A stretch of 64,000 bases of DNA from UBA995 sp035477115. GTDB taxonomy: Bacteria > Bacillota > Sulfobacillia > UBA995. Positions 49,000 to 57,378 of this stretch are shown one piece after another. The first letter of the stretch is position 1; every line of letters begins with the position of its first letter. The notes beneath the pieces are model-generated. The model was not told the DNA's origin and did not search any database. It saw only the letters and a program-made list of their open reading frames with translations. The translations under genes were made by a program, and so were the position numbers. Location: contig DATIKW010000022.1 in assembly GCA_035477115.1 (NCBI GenBank), forward strand, positions 1-64,000, read 5' to 3'.

Positions 49000-50105
49000 C
49001 CCTGGAATTCACGGAGTTCCGCGTGACCACGCGGGTGGTAGCCGGCTGGGGTCTGACTGCCAGCCTGGACGTCGAGCTGACCCGAGCCGGCCTTGAGCGC
49101 GGGCTAGCCGTCACCGATCCCGGCGTACGGCCCCTGGCGGAACGGCTGCTCTCCGCCGCCCCGCATCACCTGATCGGCCTGCACGATGCCGTCACGCCCA
49201 ACTCTGAGGTGGGGCAGGTCGAGCGCCTGGCCGAGCGCGCGCGGGAAACGGACGCCCGATTCCTGCTGGCGGTGGGAGGGGGCAGCGTCATCGACACCGC
49301 CAAGGCTGCGGCCATCGTGCTCACCGAGGGCGGCCGTCTCCTCGATCACCAGGGGGTCAACGTACTGACCCGCCCCCTGTTCCCGGTGGTCGCCGTGCCG
49401 ACGACTGCCGGGACGGGCAGCGAGGTCACCTGCTACGCGGTGATCAGGGACGCGAGTGCCGCCGCCAAGGTCATCTTCACCAGTGAGTGGCTGGCGCCGG
49501 CGCTCGCGATCTTGGACCCCGCGTTGACCCTCGGCTTGCCTCCGGCCCTGACGGCGTCCACGGGGATGGATGCCCTCACCCACGCCGTGGAGGCGTACCT
49601 GTCGAACCGGGCCGGCCCGTTCAGCGATGCACCGGCCCTGGCCGCCCTGGAGACGATCTGCCGGCATCTCCCCCAGGCCGTGGGTGACGGCAGCGACCGG
49701 GAGGCGCGCTGGCACTTGCTGATAGCCAGTTGTCAGGCCGGCATGGCCATTTCCTGGGCCATGCTGGGTTGCGCCCATGCCCTGGCGCATGCTTGCGGAG
49801 GGCTGCGCGAGGTGCCGCACGGCGTGGGCAACGCCATCTTGTTGCCCCATTGCCTCGAGTACAACCGGCCCGCCGTGGAGGCGCGCTGGTGGACCTTGGC
49901 CGATGCGATGGGGGCCGACCCGGTCAAGGGGGTGGCTGCCCTGGCCCGGCGGATCGGCTTGCCGGAGCGGCTGCGCGAGGTGGGGGTAGCCGAGGCGGAT
50001 CTTGAGCCGCTGGCCGAAGCGGCTATCCTGGACGGGAGCATCTTCACCAATCCCCGGGAAGCGACGGTCGAGGAACTTGTCCAGATCCTGCGTGCCGCGT
50101 ACTGA
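48996..50105 (+). CDS. Iron-containing alcohol dehydrogenase
   Basis: A 369-residue type III alcohol dehydrogenase interconverting an alcohol and aldehyde with NAD(P). Seen: VGGGSVIDTAKAAAIVL, PTTAGTGSEVTCYAVI, the metal Asp in ILDPALTLGLPP, metal His residues in GMDALTHAVEAYLS, CAHALAHACGG and VPHGVGNAILLPH. ATG 48996 has GGAGGGGG just upstream. With the AOR two genes on, the pair could run alcohol to aldehyde to acid (or the reverse), an idea supported by co-location only. It is followed by an SCP2 gene 27 nt away. Confidence 0.93.
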   Translation: MTLEFTEFRVTTRVVAGWGLTASLDVELTRAGLERGLAVTDPGVRPLAERLLSAAPHHLIGLHDAVTPNSEVGQVERLAERARETDARFLLAVGGGSVIDTAKAAAIVLTEGGRLLDHQGVNVLTRPLFPVVAVPTTAGTGSEVTCYAVIRDASAAAKVIFTSEWLAPALAILDPALTLGLPPALTASTGMDALTHAVEAYLSNRAGPFSDAPALAALETICRHLPQAVGDGSDREARWHLLIASCQAGMAISWAMLGCAHALAHACGGLREVPHGVGNAILLPHCLEYNRPAVEARWWTLADAMGADPVKGVAALARRIGLPERLREVGVAEADLEPLAEAAILDGSIFTNPREATVEELVQILRAAY

Positions 50106-50132
50106 CTGCTGACATGAGGGAGGCTGCACCAC

Positions 50133-50558
50133 ATGGCCGTATTCGCCCGAACCGAGGACGTGTATGCCGCCATCGGGGCGCTGTTCGAGTGGGGGAGCCA
50201 GGACGAGGAACTTGGACCCAAGATCGGCAAGTCGGGCTTGACCATCCGCTTCATCTATCACCGGCCTGATGCGGAGATCACCGTCGACGCCAAGGCGGCG
50301 GCACCCGGAGGACGCCATTTCGCGGTCCACTGCGGCCCGTCGGACCTCAAGGCCGACGTGACCATGGAGATGGACTCCGACATCGCCCACACTTTCTGGT
50401 TCGGCAAGATGAATCTCATGACCGCGCTGGCCCGGGGGCAGATGAAGGCGGTAGGCCCCATCCAGAGCATCCTCAAGCTCCTGCCCGCCATCAAGCCGGC
50501 TTACCGGAAGTATCCCGAGATCGCCCGCTCCCTGGGCCTGCCCGGGGGCGAGGCATGA
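50133..50558 (+). CDS. SCP2 sterol/lipid-carrier domain protein
   Basis: A 141-residue single-domain SCP2 protein. Conserved features include DVTMEMDSDIAHTFWFGKMNLMTALARGQMKAVG and ILKLLPAIKPAYRKYPEIAR, matching the family's last strands and helix. SCP2 domains hold hydrophobic ligands such as fatty acyl groups or steroids. The stop overlaps the AOR start as ATGA. Its presence between an alcohol dehydrogenase and an aldehyde oxidoreductase suggests that the substrate is hydrophobic, but that is speculative. Confidence 0.88.
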   Translation: MAVFARTEDVYAAIGALFEWGSQDEELGPKIGKSGLTIRFIYHRPDAEITVDAKAAAPGGRHFAVHCGPSDLKADVTMEMDSDIAHTFWFGKMNLMTALARGQMKAVGPIQSILKLLPAIKPAYRKYPEIARSLGLPGGEA

Positions 50559-52384
50559 CCAGGCACATCCTGACCGTTGACCTGGAGCGGGGCACCTGTT
50601 CCTCGCGCGACCTCCCCGCCGAGGCCGGCCGGGAGTTCCTCGGCGGCGGCGGGCTGGCTGCCCACCTGTATTGGCAGGAACTGGCCGCCGGGCGGTCGCC
50701 GGATGATCCGCTGTACATCATGACCGGACCCCTGACCGGCACGCCCATCCCTTTCAGCCCCAGGGCGGTGATTGCCGGCCGATCGCCCCTGACCCGCCGC
50801 TGGGGAGAAGCCAACTTCGGCGGATGGTTCGGCTCTGAACTCCGCCGCGCCGGATTCGACGGGATCGAGTTCCGGGGCACGGCGGCCACTCCTTGCTACC
50901 TGCGGATCAGGGAGGGCGAGGCGGAACTGCTTGATGCTCGCCACCTGTGGGGCCGGGACACCTATGAGGTGACGGATGCGCTGGGCGGACAAGGTCGAGT
51001 GCTGGCCATCGGCCCGGCCGGAGAGAGCCAGGTGCCATACGCCGCCGTGGTGACGGACAAGGGCCACGTCGCCGGGCGGACCGGCATGGGCGCGGTGATG
51101 GGGGCCAAGCGGCTGAAAGCCGTGGTGGTGAAGGGGTCGCGCCGGCCGCCGGTGGCCGATTCCCGGGCGGTATCCGCCCTACGCCGGCGGCTCATCGACG
51201 CCGCCCGAGAGAATCTCCTGGTGCAGGCGTTGAGCGCTTTCGGCACGCTGGCCTCGCTGGACTCGGGCTGCTTGATCGGCGACATTCCCCTCCGCAACTG
51301 GTCTCAGGGCAACTGGGATGCGGGATTCGAGAAACTCACCGCCGCAGGCTACCAGGAAGTGCTGGGCGATGGTCGGGGCACCTGCTACGGCTGTCCGATC
51401 GGCTGCAAACGCCGGGTCGCCCTGGACGGGGTCGCGGCGCCCGGCCCGGAGTATGAGACGGTGGCCGCTTTCGGCTCCCTGCTGCTGGTAGATGACCTGG
51501 CCGCCATCGCCCGGATCAACGACCTGTGCAACCGCCTGGGGATGGATACGATAAGTTGCGGCTGTACCCTGGCCTTCGCCACCGAGTGCCAGGAGGCCGG
51601 CCTTCTCACCCCGGAACAAACCGGGGGGATTCGCTTGCGGTGGGGCGATCCCGGTCCTTTGCTCGAGGTACTGCCCTTGATTGCCCGCCGCGAGGGCCTT
51701 GGGGCCCTGCTTGCCCTGGGTTCGGCCTCCATGGCCGATGAACTCGGCGAAGCCTCCCGGGCCTTCCTCACCACCGTACGGCGTCTGGAGGCGCCGATGC
51801 ACGACCCGCGTGCCCTGCATGGCCTGGGGCTGGCCTATGCGACCTCGACCCGGGGCGCCTGCCATGTGGAGAGCGGGACGCTGTGGCTCGAGCAGAGCGC
51901 ATCGTCCCTGCCCGAGTTCGGGCTGGAAGGGCCGTTCACGATGGGCACGGCCGACGGCAAGGCCCGACTGGTCATGTTCGCCCAGGACATCGGCCAGGCC
52001 ATGGGTTCTTGTGCCATCGTCTGCGTCAACGGGGGTATGGGCATGAGCGTCACCGAGCTGTGCCAGGCCCTCGCTGCGGTGACCGGCGAAGCGTGGGAAC
52101 CCGGCCGGTTGCGGCAGACCGGCGAGCGGGTGTTCATCCTCAAACGCTGCCTGAATATCTTGCTGGGAGATACCGGCTCTGACGACTTGCTGCCGCCGCG
52201 GCTGCTCCTCCGGCTGAGCGATGGGCCCACGCAGGGGATCGCGCCTGACATCGCCCGGATGCTGGCGGAGTGGCGTGCCCTCCGCGGGCTCGACGAGCGA
52301 GGTCTGCCCGGCCGCGATCGACTGGCGGCGTTGGGGCTTGCTGACATGGAGGAGGCGATTCGCGGGATGGCTGCAATGGGCTGA
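50555..52384 (+). CDS. Aldehyde:ferredoxin oxidoreductase-family tungsten enzyme (AOR 2)
   Basis: A 609-residue AOR-family enzyme, divergent from AOR 1. Seen: HILTVDLERGTCSSRDLP and EFLGGGGLAAHLYWQE at the N-terminus, GRTGMGAVMGAKRLKAVVVKG at the pterin site, cluster Cys in GTCYGCPIGC (about residues 277-284) and distal Cys residues in GSCAIVC (about 485-490). Length and domain order are normal. The acidic/His set around the pterin is hard to judge by eye. It ends 1 nt from the convergent transglutaminase gene. The neighbours (alcohol dehydrogenase, SCP2, MoaD-like) differ wholly from those of AOR 1, so the substrate likely differs too. Confidence 0.93.
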   Translation: MTRHILTVDLERGTCSSRDLPAEAGREFLGGGGLAAHLYWQELAAGRSPDDPLYIMTGPLTGTPIPFSPRAVIAGRSPLTRRWGEANFGGWFGSELRRAGFDGIEFRGTAATPCYLRIREGEAELLDARHLWGRDTYEVTDALGGQGRVLAIGPAGESQVPYAAVVTDKGHVAGRTGMGAVMGAKRLKAVVVKGSRRPPVADSRAVSALRRRLIDAARENLLVQALSAFGTLASLDSGCLIGDIPLRNWSQGNWDAGFEKLTAAGYQEVLGDGRGTCYGCPIGCKRRVALDGVAAPGPEYETVAAFGSLLLVDDLAAIARINDLCNRLGMDTISCGCTLAFATECQEAGLLTPEQTGGIRLRWGDPGPLLEVLPLIARREGLGALLALGSASMADELGEASRAFLTTVRRLEAPMHDPRALHGLGLAYATSTRGACHVESGTLWLEQSASSLPEFGLEGPFTMGTADGKARLVMFAQDIGQAMGSCAIVCVNGGMGMSVTELCQALAAVTGEAWEPGRLRQTGERVFILKRCLNILLGDTGSDDLLPPRLLLRLSDGPTQGIAPDIARMLAEWRALRGLDERGLPGRDRLAALGLADMEEAIRGMAAMG

Positions 52385-52385
52385 A

Positions 52386-53783
52386 TTAAGGACTCACCGG
52401 CCGGGGCGCGGTCTCGGCGCGGTGGGTCCGGGCGAAGGCCGCTTCCGGCGGGTCGAAATAATCGCGGCTGAACCTGGCCACAAACCGGCCGTCCTCGACA
52501 TGACCCGAGTTCCAGGTGACGTCGAAGCTCAGCCAGCGGCCATCCACCCACACCTGGTTCCAGGCGTGCAGTTCGTCCTCGCCGCCGGGCGGGGTGGCGA
52601 TGCCCGTCACCACTCGGGCCCGGAAACCGGCCGCCCGCAGGAGAGCTGCGGCCAGCACGGCGTAATCCTGGCACACTCCCCGGCGCAGACTCAGGATGTC
52701 GGATGCCCGCAAGATGGGCACTCCGACCTCGCCGCCCCCGCGGATTGCGGCCAGCCGTTCCGTGTCATACTGCACATTTCTCGCCACCCAGTCATGAATG
52801 GCCAGCACCGCCTCGCGACCTCGCCGACCGGCCGTCAGGGTTTGCGCCCATCCGTACACCTCGGGGTGGTCGGAGTCGATCTCATAGGAAGTGGGCACCA
52901 GATAGCGGGCCTCGCGGGACCAGTTGACCGCCCGGAACCAGTGGGTCAGCGTCCACTTCCAGGACACGTGGGCGCCGAACTCCCGGTAGTCGCTGACGAC
53001 CGACAGGAGGACTATATAATCGCCCGGATCCTCGAACCACAGGTCGAATTCGAAGCGATTCTCGGTCAAAGACACCAGGCGCGAGAGCAGTGGCTCCTGC
53101 CCCTCCATGAGCGAGGCCAGCGCCTGCCGGTCGGGCACGGCTCCGCCGGCGAAGGCCGGCGGGACTTGATACAGACATGCCTGCACTTTCACGTAAGACG
53201 GGTCGAGCACCCGCCCGGCCACGCGCAGCCGCAAATCGGCGCCGATCAGGCCGGCACCGGGCTCGACCAGGCGTATGAGATGGCGGGCGTTGGCGACCTC
53301 GCCGAAAGGGGCATCGGATAGCACGACGCCGCCCGCCGGGAGGTGATGGGGGTTGGTGCTGACGTGAATGGCCGGCCCCCGGGGATCCCAGGCCACGAAA
53401 CTGCCCATGGATTCGGCCACGAAACGGAGAGGAGCCATGACCCGCTCGCCGACCATTCGCGGTGAAGCCGGCAGGCGGACCGGCCGCCCATCCACCAGCG
53501 CCTCTTGGGCTCCAACCCTCAACTGGATTCGCCGGGAACGATGGGCCACGGCGACTTCCTGCCGCTCGGGGACCCAATCCACCCGCGCTCCCAGCGCTTC
53601 GGCGACCGCCCGCACCGGCACGAGAGTATGCCCGTCAATCATGGCGGGCGGGATCGCCGGGCGCAGTTCTCTGCCTTCGATCCACAGGGTGGGCGGGGAG
53701 GTCCCCGCTGCCGTCGACCCGGTGGCGCCCACCAGGGCCAATCCGACGGCCATCGCGATCAGCAGTCGGCGCGGCGCCCGCAC
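52386..53783 (-). CDS. Secreted stalk-domain transglutaminase-like protein
   Basis: A 465-residue exported protein. GTG 53783 (GGGGGG 8 nt upstream) starts a short signal peptide ending near GSTAAG. Two halves of a copper-amine-oxidase-N-type stalk follow, with AMIDGHTLVPVRAVAEALGARVDWV and ERVMAPLRFVAESMGSFVAWD. A beta-rich middle region leads to a transglutaminase core: Cys in LSLRRGVCQDYAVLAAALLRAAG, His in DELHAWNQVWVDGRWLSFDVTW and the final Asp in that stretch, giving the Cys-His-Asp triad. Upstream in-frame starts are without signal character. It may crosslink or cleave wall peptides. The same stalk type is fused to the protease at 45.6 kb. Confidence 0.9.
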   Translation of the reverse strand: MRAPRRLLIAMAVGLALVGATGSTAAGTSPPTLWIEGRELRPAIPPAMIDGHTLVPVRAVAEALGARVDWVPERQEVAVAHRSRRIQLRVGAQEALVDGRPVRLPASPRMVGERVMAPLRFVAESMGSFVAWDPRGPAIHVSTNPHHLPAGGVVLSDAPFGEVANARHLIRLVEPGAGLIGADLRLRVAGRVLDPSYVKVQACLYQVPPAFAGGAVPDRQALASLMEGQEPLLSRLVSLTENRFEFDLWFEDPGDYIVLLSVVSDYREFGAHVSWKWTLTHWFRAVNWSREARYLVPTSYEIDSDHPEVYGWAQTLTAGRRGREAVLAIHDWVARNVQYDTERLAAIRGGGEVGVPILRASDILSLRRGVCQDYAVLAAALLRAAGFRARVVTGIATPPGGEDELHAWNQVWVDGRWLSFDVTWNSGHVEDGRFVARFSRDYFDPPEAAFARTHRAETAPRPVSP

Positions 53784-53895
53784 GCGGCATACCCCCCATG
53801 ACGCGCCTGAACACTTCCAGGAAACTTGTACGTTCGCGGGGCGGTTTCCTGCATGGGGCGGCCGCCGCGCCGTCCATCGCGTTACCCGGGGCAGA

Positions 53896-53910
53896 TTGTT
53901 CAAGGAACAA
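53896..53910. repeat. Perfect inverted repeat TTGTTC-AAG-GAACAA
   Basis: Six-base arms with a 3-nt centre lie 66 nt upstream of the anchored unknown gene, in the 192-nt gap between divergent genes. It looks like a small operator. I see only weak -35/-10 candidates downstream of it (TTGCAT and GATAGA). Confidence 0.4.
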
Positions 53911-53975
53911 GGAGGACCCTTGCATCGTCCGCTGAAAGGATGGGATAGAGTATCTGGAGGAGGTACTGAGGCAAG

Positions 53976-54626
53976 ATGCGCTGCTACTGGAAGTCCCGGC
54001 CCAAGTTGACCTCGATCGTCCTGATCCTGGTAATAGGCCTCCTTGCCGGCCTGTATTACCTCTGGTGGTTTCGACCGGCGCAGCCCGATGTGCCGCCGGA
54101 CGCGGATCCGCATGAGACTTTCATCGAGGCGCTGGCCGTCTATCGCGAGGTGATCGGGGCCAACGATCCGGATCGGGTACGCGACATTCCCGACTACCCC
54201 ATACTCCATCCGGTGGCCGGCGAAGCCTTGCGGATGCGGGATAATGCCGCTCACTTCTTCGCTGAGACCAGGGGGCGCGCCATTACCGGCGTGTCTTCAA
54301 GGGGCAACGTGTATGCCGCCCTGCAGTCGCCGGGGAATGGCGATACCGTAGACAACCCCATCGTGCTCGACATCTGGCACAACAGCAACCATTACACCCG
54401 CGCGATGATCAGGATCGTGGATGCCCGCGGCGACACTCTGGCGGAGACCTGGTTGCCCGAAGTTGCCCACTGGAACATACTCCTCCATCGCCATGAGCAT
54501 CGGATCGACTACCCGCTTCCTGCCACGCGCGAAGGATACGTTCACGTATATGCCCATGGCATCATCGAGGGCGAGGGCACCGAACTGCTGTTCCGGGTGC
54601 CGGTGGTATTCGCCGAGCACCGCTGA
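53976..54626 (+). CDS. Membrane-anchored protein of unknown function
   Basis: This 216-residue protein has one N-terminal helix (SIVLILVIGLLAGLYYLWW, about residues 12-31) after a basic start, then an extracytoplasmic domain. A first region (VYREVIGANDPDRVRDIPDYPILHP) is followed by a beta-rich stretch, VYAALQSPGNGDTVDNPIVLDI, with spacing like the Gmad2/Ig-like domains of spore- and wall-associated proteins. There are many His residues in the last third (HWNILLHRHEHR, HVYAHG). I do not recognise the family. It is divergent from the transglutaminase gene and convergent with the MBL-fold gene, 4 nt from it. Confidence 0.7.
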   Translation: MRCYWKSRPKLTSIVLILVIGLLAGLYYLWWFRPAQPDVPPDADPHETFIEALAVYREVIGANDPDRVRDIPDYPILHPVAGEALRMRDNAAHFFAETRGRAITGVSSRGNVYAALQSPGNGDTVDNPIVLDIWHNSNHYTRAMIRIVDARGDTLAETWLPEVAHWNILLHRHEHRIDYPLPATREGYVHVYAHGIIEGEGTELLFRVPVVFAEHR

Positions 54627-54630
54627 CCGG

Positions 54631-55545
54631 TCAGCGGCCGGAGGCTTGACGAGCCTGCCGCTTGCGCCCCTTGCCCGGGGCCTGCTTCTTGGCCCCGGCT
54701 TTATGTGCCGGCGGCGACGGTTCCGGCGCCGGAGGCGGCGGCGGATCGATATGGCCGGGCAAGAGCAGCGAGAACCGCCGGAAACGATGACGTATGACGC
54801 CTTCTCGGGCCGGCTCGACGCGAGTCGCTCCCGAGCGCACGCGGGCTACCGCCGCCGCAGCTTCCGCCAGGAAGTCGGGGCCGAGCGGGGTGAGGTGGTG
54901 CCCGGGACACACCCGCGCGACCTGACCCGCATCCCGCGCCAATCGCTCGAGGCTGGCCAGCAATTGCTCCGGGTCGGACCCATCGCCCCACGCCGAGATG
55001 GTGGTGGGGGCCAGGGTGTCGCCGGTGAACAGCGTGCCGCTGTTCTCATCCTGAAGGCAGAGGCCCCCGGCTGCGTGTCCCGGGGTATGAAGGACGCGGA
55101 GACGCCTGCCTCCGAGTTCCACGAGGTCGCCTTCATCGAGCAGGCGGGTGACCCGGGAAGGCAACACCGCGTACTTGAGGGGATCGAACCCGGCGGGCAA
55201 GGGCCCCCAGATCTTGTGCGGCAGGAGGGCGTCCGCCACTTCTTCCCTGGCCCAACCCCGCTCAATGCGGGGCGCCTCCGCCGGGTGGGCGGCAATCTCC
55301 CGGTAGTGGTGGTTGGCTCCACAATGGTGGTAGTCGGCGTGAGTGTTGATTACCATGATGGGCAGCCGGGTGAGCCGGTTCACCGCGGCCGCCAGGTCGC
55401 CGATGCCCATGCCCGTATCGATGAGCGCGGCCCGATCGCGGCCGAGCACCAGGTAGGAGATGACTTCTTCAAAGTGGCCGGGTTCGGATAGGCTCCATAG
55501 GCCCGGGGCGATTTCCTTCAACTCGAACCATGACCGCGTAGCCAT
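54631..55545 (-). CDS. Metallo-beta-lactamase-fold hydrolase with a variant metal motif
   Basis: A 304-residue MBL-fold protein. The usual THxHxDH motif reads NTHADYHHCGAN, so the second His is Asp and the Asp is His. Later ligands are present: His in LHTPGHAAGGL, Asp in LFTGDTLAP, His in CPGHHLTP. Variants with THxDxDH are known in the superfamily; HxDxHH is less usual. The C-terminal about 60 residues form a Pro- and Lys/Arg/Ala-rich tail unlike the family. ATG 55545 follows GGGGAGGGG. Lactonase, glyoxalase-like or nuclease-type activity cannot be separated by eye. Confidence 0.87.
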   Translation of the reverse strand: MATRSWFELKEIAPGLWSLSEPGHFEEVISYLVLGRDRAALIDTGMGIGDLAAAVNRLTRLPIMVINTHADYHHCGANHHYREIAAHPAEAPRIERGWAREEVADALLPHKIWGPLPAGFDPLKYAVLPSRVTRLLDEGDLVELGGRRLRVLHTPGHAAGGLCLQDENSGTLFTGDTLAPTTISAWGDGSDPEQLLASLERLARDAGQVARVCPGHHLTPLGPDFLAEAAAAVARVRSGATRVEPAREGVIRHRFRRFSLLLPGHIDPPPPPAPEPSPPAHKAGAKKQAPGKGRKRQARQASGR

Positions 55546-55664
55546 CCGCTGCCCCTCCCCTCCAGTATTCCCATTCGCCGCTCGACATGACGGAACCTGC
55601 CTGGAAGGATGCTGGAAGGTAAATTACACCAGGAAGCGGGATCTGCTTCGAGGTAGATAGATGT

Positions 55665-56435
55665 TCAGCCGTTGGCCTCCAGGAACTCGCGGATGGCGGA
55701 CTGGAACCGGGCGAAGGGGAGCCCCAGCGCCGTCTCGTAGCCCAACCGCCCACGGTGGGGCGGGTTCAGGTAGTCGTGTCGGGGCAGGGGCCGATATGGT
55801 TCACCCAGCGACCAGCGGCGGCGATCGAGGCAAAACGCCATCGGCAGCCGGAGGTATCGGTATTGAGTACGGTGACACCGCCAAAGGTCGGCCCACACCT
55901 GCCGGTCATCGGGCCGGGGCGGTGTGCGGATGGCGGGAAGAGAGTCGGCGAAGAAGCCGCCGATGAGTTGCCGCCTCCCCCGCGGGCCGCTGTTGATCGG
56001 GAACTCGTAGATGGGAGCGACGAGGCGAATGCGGGCCGCTGCCTGGCTGACGGCGAAGTTGGCCACGTCGTGATCGGGGTGCCCGCCCTCGTATGCCGGG
56101 ACGTATAATTCGGCAACGACCCGACCCTGGAGGTAGCTGGCGACGCCGATCACTAGTTCCTCGAGATAGCCGAGGGTCCGCAGGTCGGGATAGTCCCAGA
56201 AGGTGAGCGCGCGTTCGGGCACGCCCAGCCGCGCCATTGCCCACCGCGACTCCTGCCGTCGGACCTCGGGGGAAGGAGCGAGGAGCCCGGAGGTAAGCCA
56301 CAGTGCCTCCACCCCCCGCCCGGATGCGATGAGGCGGCGGATGCGGGCGTTGATGAAGATCTCATCGTCGTTGTGAGCGAAGATGAACACGGCATTGCCC
56401 CCGGGGACGGGGGAGCCATCGCTGACGCATGCCAA
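55665..56435 (-). CDS. PIG-L/LmbE-family deacetylase, canonical zinc motifs
   Basis: A 256-residue PIG-L protein with the zinc motifs in place: FAHNDDE near residue 25 (usually HPDDE; the Pro is Asn, ligands kept) and GGHPDHDV near residue 120. These enzymes remove acetyl groups from N-acetyl-sugar conjugates, for example in bacillithiol or mycothiol synthesis or in antibiotic pathways. TTG 56435 is preferred because GGGGAGG lies 10 nt upstream; TTG 56483 would add 16 residues. The C-terminal third, with DRRRWSLGEPYRPLPRHDYL, is rich in Arg. It contrasts with the two ligand-less PIG-L proteins near 3 kb. Confidence 0.88.
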   Translation of the reverse strand: MACVSDGSPVPGGNAVFIFAHNDDEIFINARIRRLIASGRGVEALWLTSGLLAPSPEVRRQESRWAMARLGVPERALTFWDYPDLRTLGYLEELVIGVASYLQGRVVAELYVPAYEGGHPDHDVANFAVSQAAARIRLVAPIYEFPINSGPRGRRQLIGGFFADSLPAIRTPPRPDDRQVWADLWRCHRTQYRYLRLPMAFCLDRRRWSLGEPYRPLPRHDYLNPPHRGRLGYETALGLPFARFQSAIREFLEANG

Positions 56436-56627
56436 ATCCCCTGAACCTCCCCACGGGACGGCCAGCCGTTCCCGGGAGACCAAGGTGACCAGCCCCGATA
56501 ACTCTTATGCGGTGACCGTGCGGCGGGTTCCGGGTATCCGCCGAAACGTTTCGACACATGGATCTCCTGCTCCTGCGCGCTCCATCGGTACGCTGCTCCC
56601 TGTTCGTAGCACGGGGATGCGAGGGAG

Positions 56628-56641
56628 TTGATCTCGGTCAA
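56628..56641. promoter_or_regulatory. Crp/Fnr-superfamily box TTGAT-N4-GTCAA
   Basis: TTGAT (56628-56632), CTCG, GTCAA (56637-56641), 50 nt upstream of the ferredoxin gene start. It matches the Dnr/FixK-type consensus exactly and the Fnr consensus with one change. It suggests oxygen- or nitric-oxide-responsive control. I see no clear -10 box after it, so its spacing cannot be verified. Confidence 0.45.
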
Positions 56642-56691
56642 TGCATGGGGCCAGCCCGCGCGCTAGGATGATGGCGAGAGGAGGCTGGAGG

Positions 56692-57351
56692 ATGACCAAG
56701 CGACTGATGGTGAAGATCGATGAGTCCCTGTGTAACGGGTGCGGGCTGTGCGTCCCATCCTGCGCCGAGGGCGCGCTCCAGATCGTGGACGGCGTGGCCC
56801 GGCTGGTGAAGGACAGCTACTGCGACGGTCTGGGCGCCTGCCTGGGCGAGTGCCCGCAGGGGGCCATCACCCTGGAAGAGCGGGAGGCGGACCCCTTCGA
56901 CCCCCACGCTGTCGAACAACATCTGACGGCAGCGGCGGACCGCCTGGAGCAGTGGCCGGTCCAGCTCCGCCTGGTGGGCCCGCGGGCGCCGTTCTTGAAG
57001 GGGCAGGACATCGTGGTGGCCGCCGACTGCGTCCCCTTCGCCGCCGTCCGCTTCCATCAGGACTTGCGGCGCGGCCGGCCGCTACTGGTGAGCTGCCCCA
57101 AGCTGGATGACCCGGGAGAGCTGGTCGGCCGGCTGGTCGACGTGGTACGCGAGGCCAGTCCCCGTTCACTCACGGTGGCGCATATGGAAGTACCTTGCTG
57201 TTTCGGCCTGGTGCGGCTCGTCCAGGAGGCGGTGGCGCGGTCGGGCAAGCCGGTCCCCGTGCGGACGGTTGCGGTGGGCACGGGCGGCGAGATCGGCCCG
57301 GAAGTCGATGAGCGCCAGGCGGTCATGCCCGCCGGCCGCTGTGGAGCATAG
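56692..57351 (+). CDS. 4Fe-4S ferredoxin-domain protein of the anaerobe type
   Basis: This 219-residue iron-sulfur protein begins with two clusters: LCNGCGLCVPSC, a classical Cys set, and YCDGLGACLGECPQGAI, where the first spacing is Cys-x5-Cys. The rest is a flavodoxin-size domain with QWPVQLRLVGPRAPFLKGQDIVVAADCVPFA, LLVSCPKLDDPGELV and HMEVPCCFGLVRLVQEAVARSG. This architecture is common in Clostridia and other anaerobes and is thought to move electrons, but no function is proven. ATG 56692 follows AGGAGG. It lies behind a Crp/Fnr-type box and may be linked to redox stress. Confidence 0.88.
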   Translation: MTKRLMVKIDESLCNGCGLCVPSCAEGALQIVDGVARLVKDSYCDGLGACLGECPQGAITLEEREADPFDPHAVEQHLTAAADRLEQWPVQLRLVGPRAPFLKGQDIVVAADCVPFAAVRFHQDLRRGRPLLVSCPKLDDPGELVGRLVDVVREASPRSLTVAHMEVPCCFGLVRLVQEAVARSGKPVPVRTVAVGTGGEIGPEVDERQAVMPAGRCGA

Positions 57352-57378
57352 GGATGCTCTTGGCCGTGCGGGGCGGGG

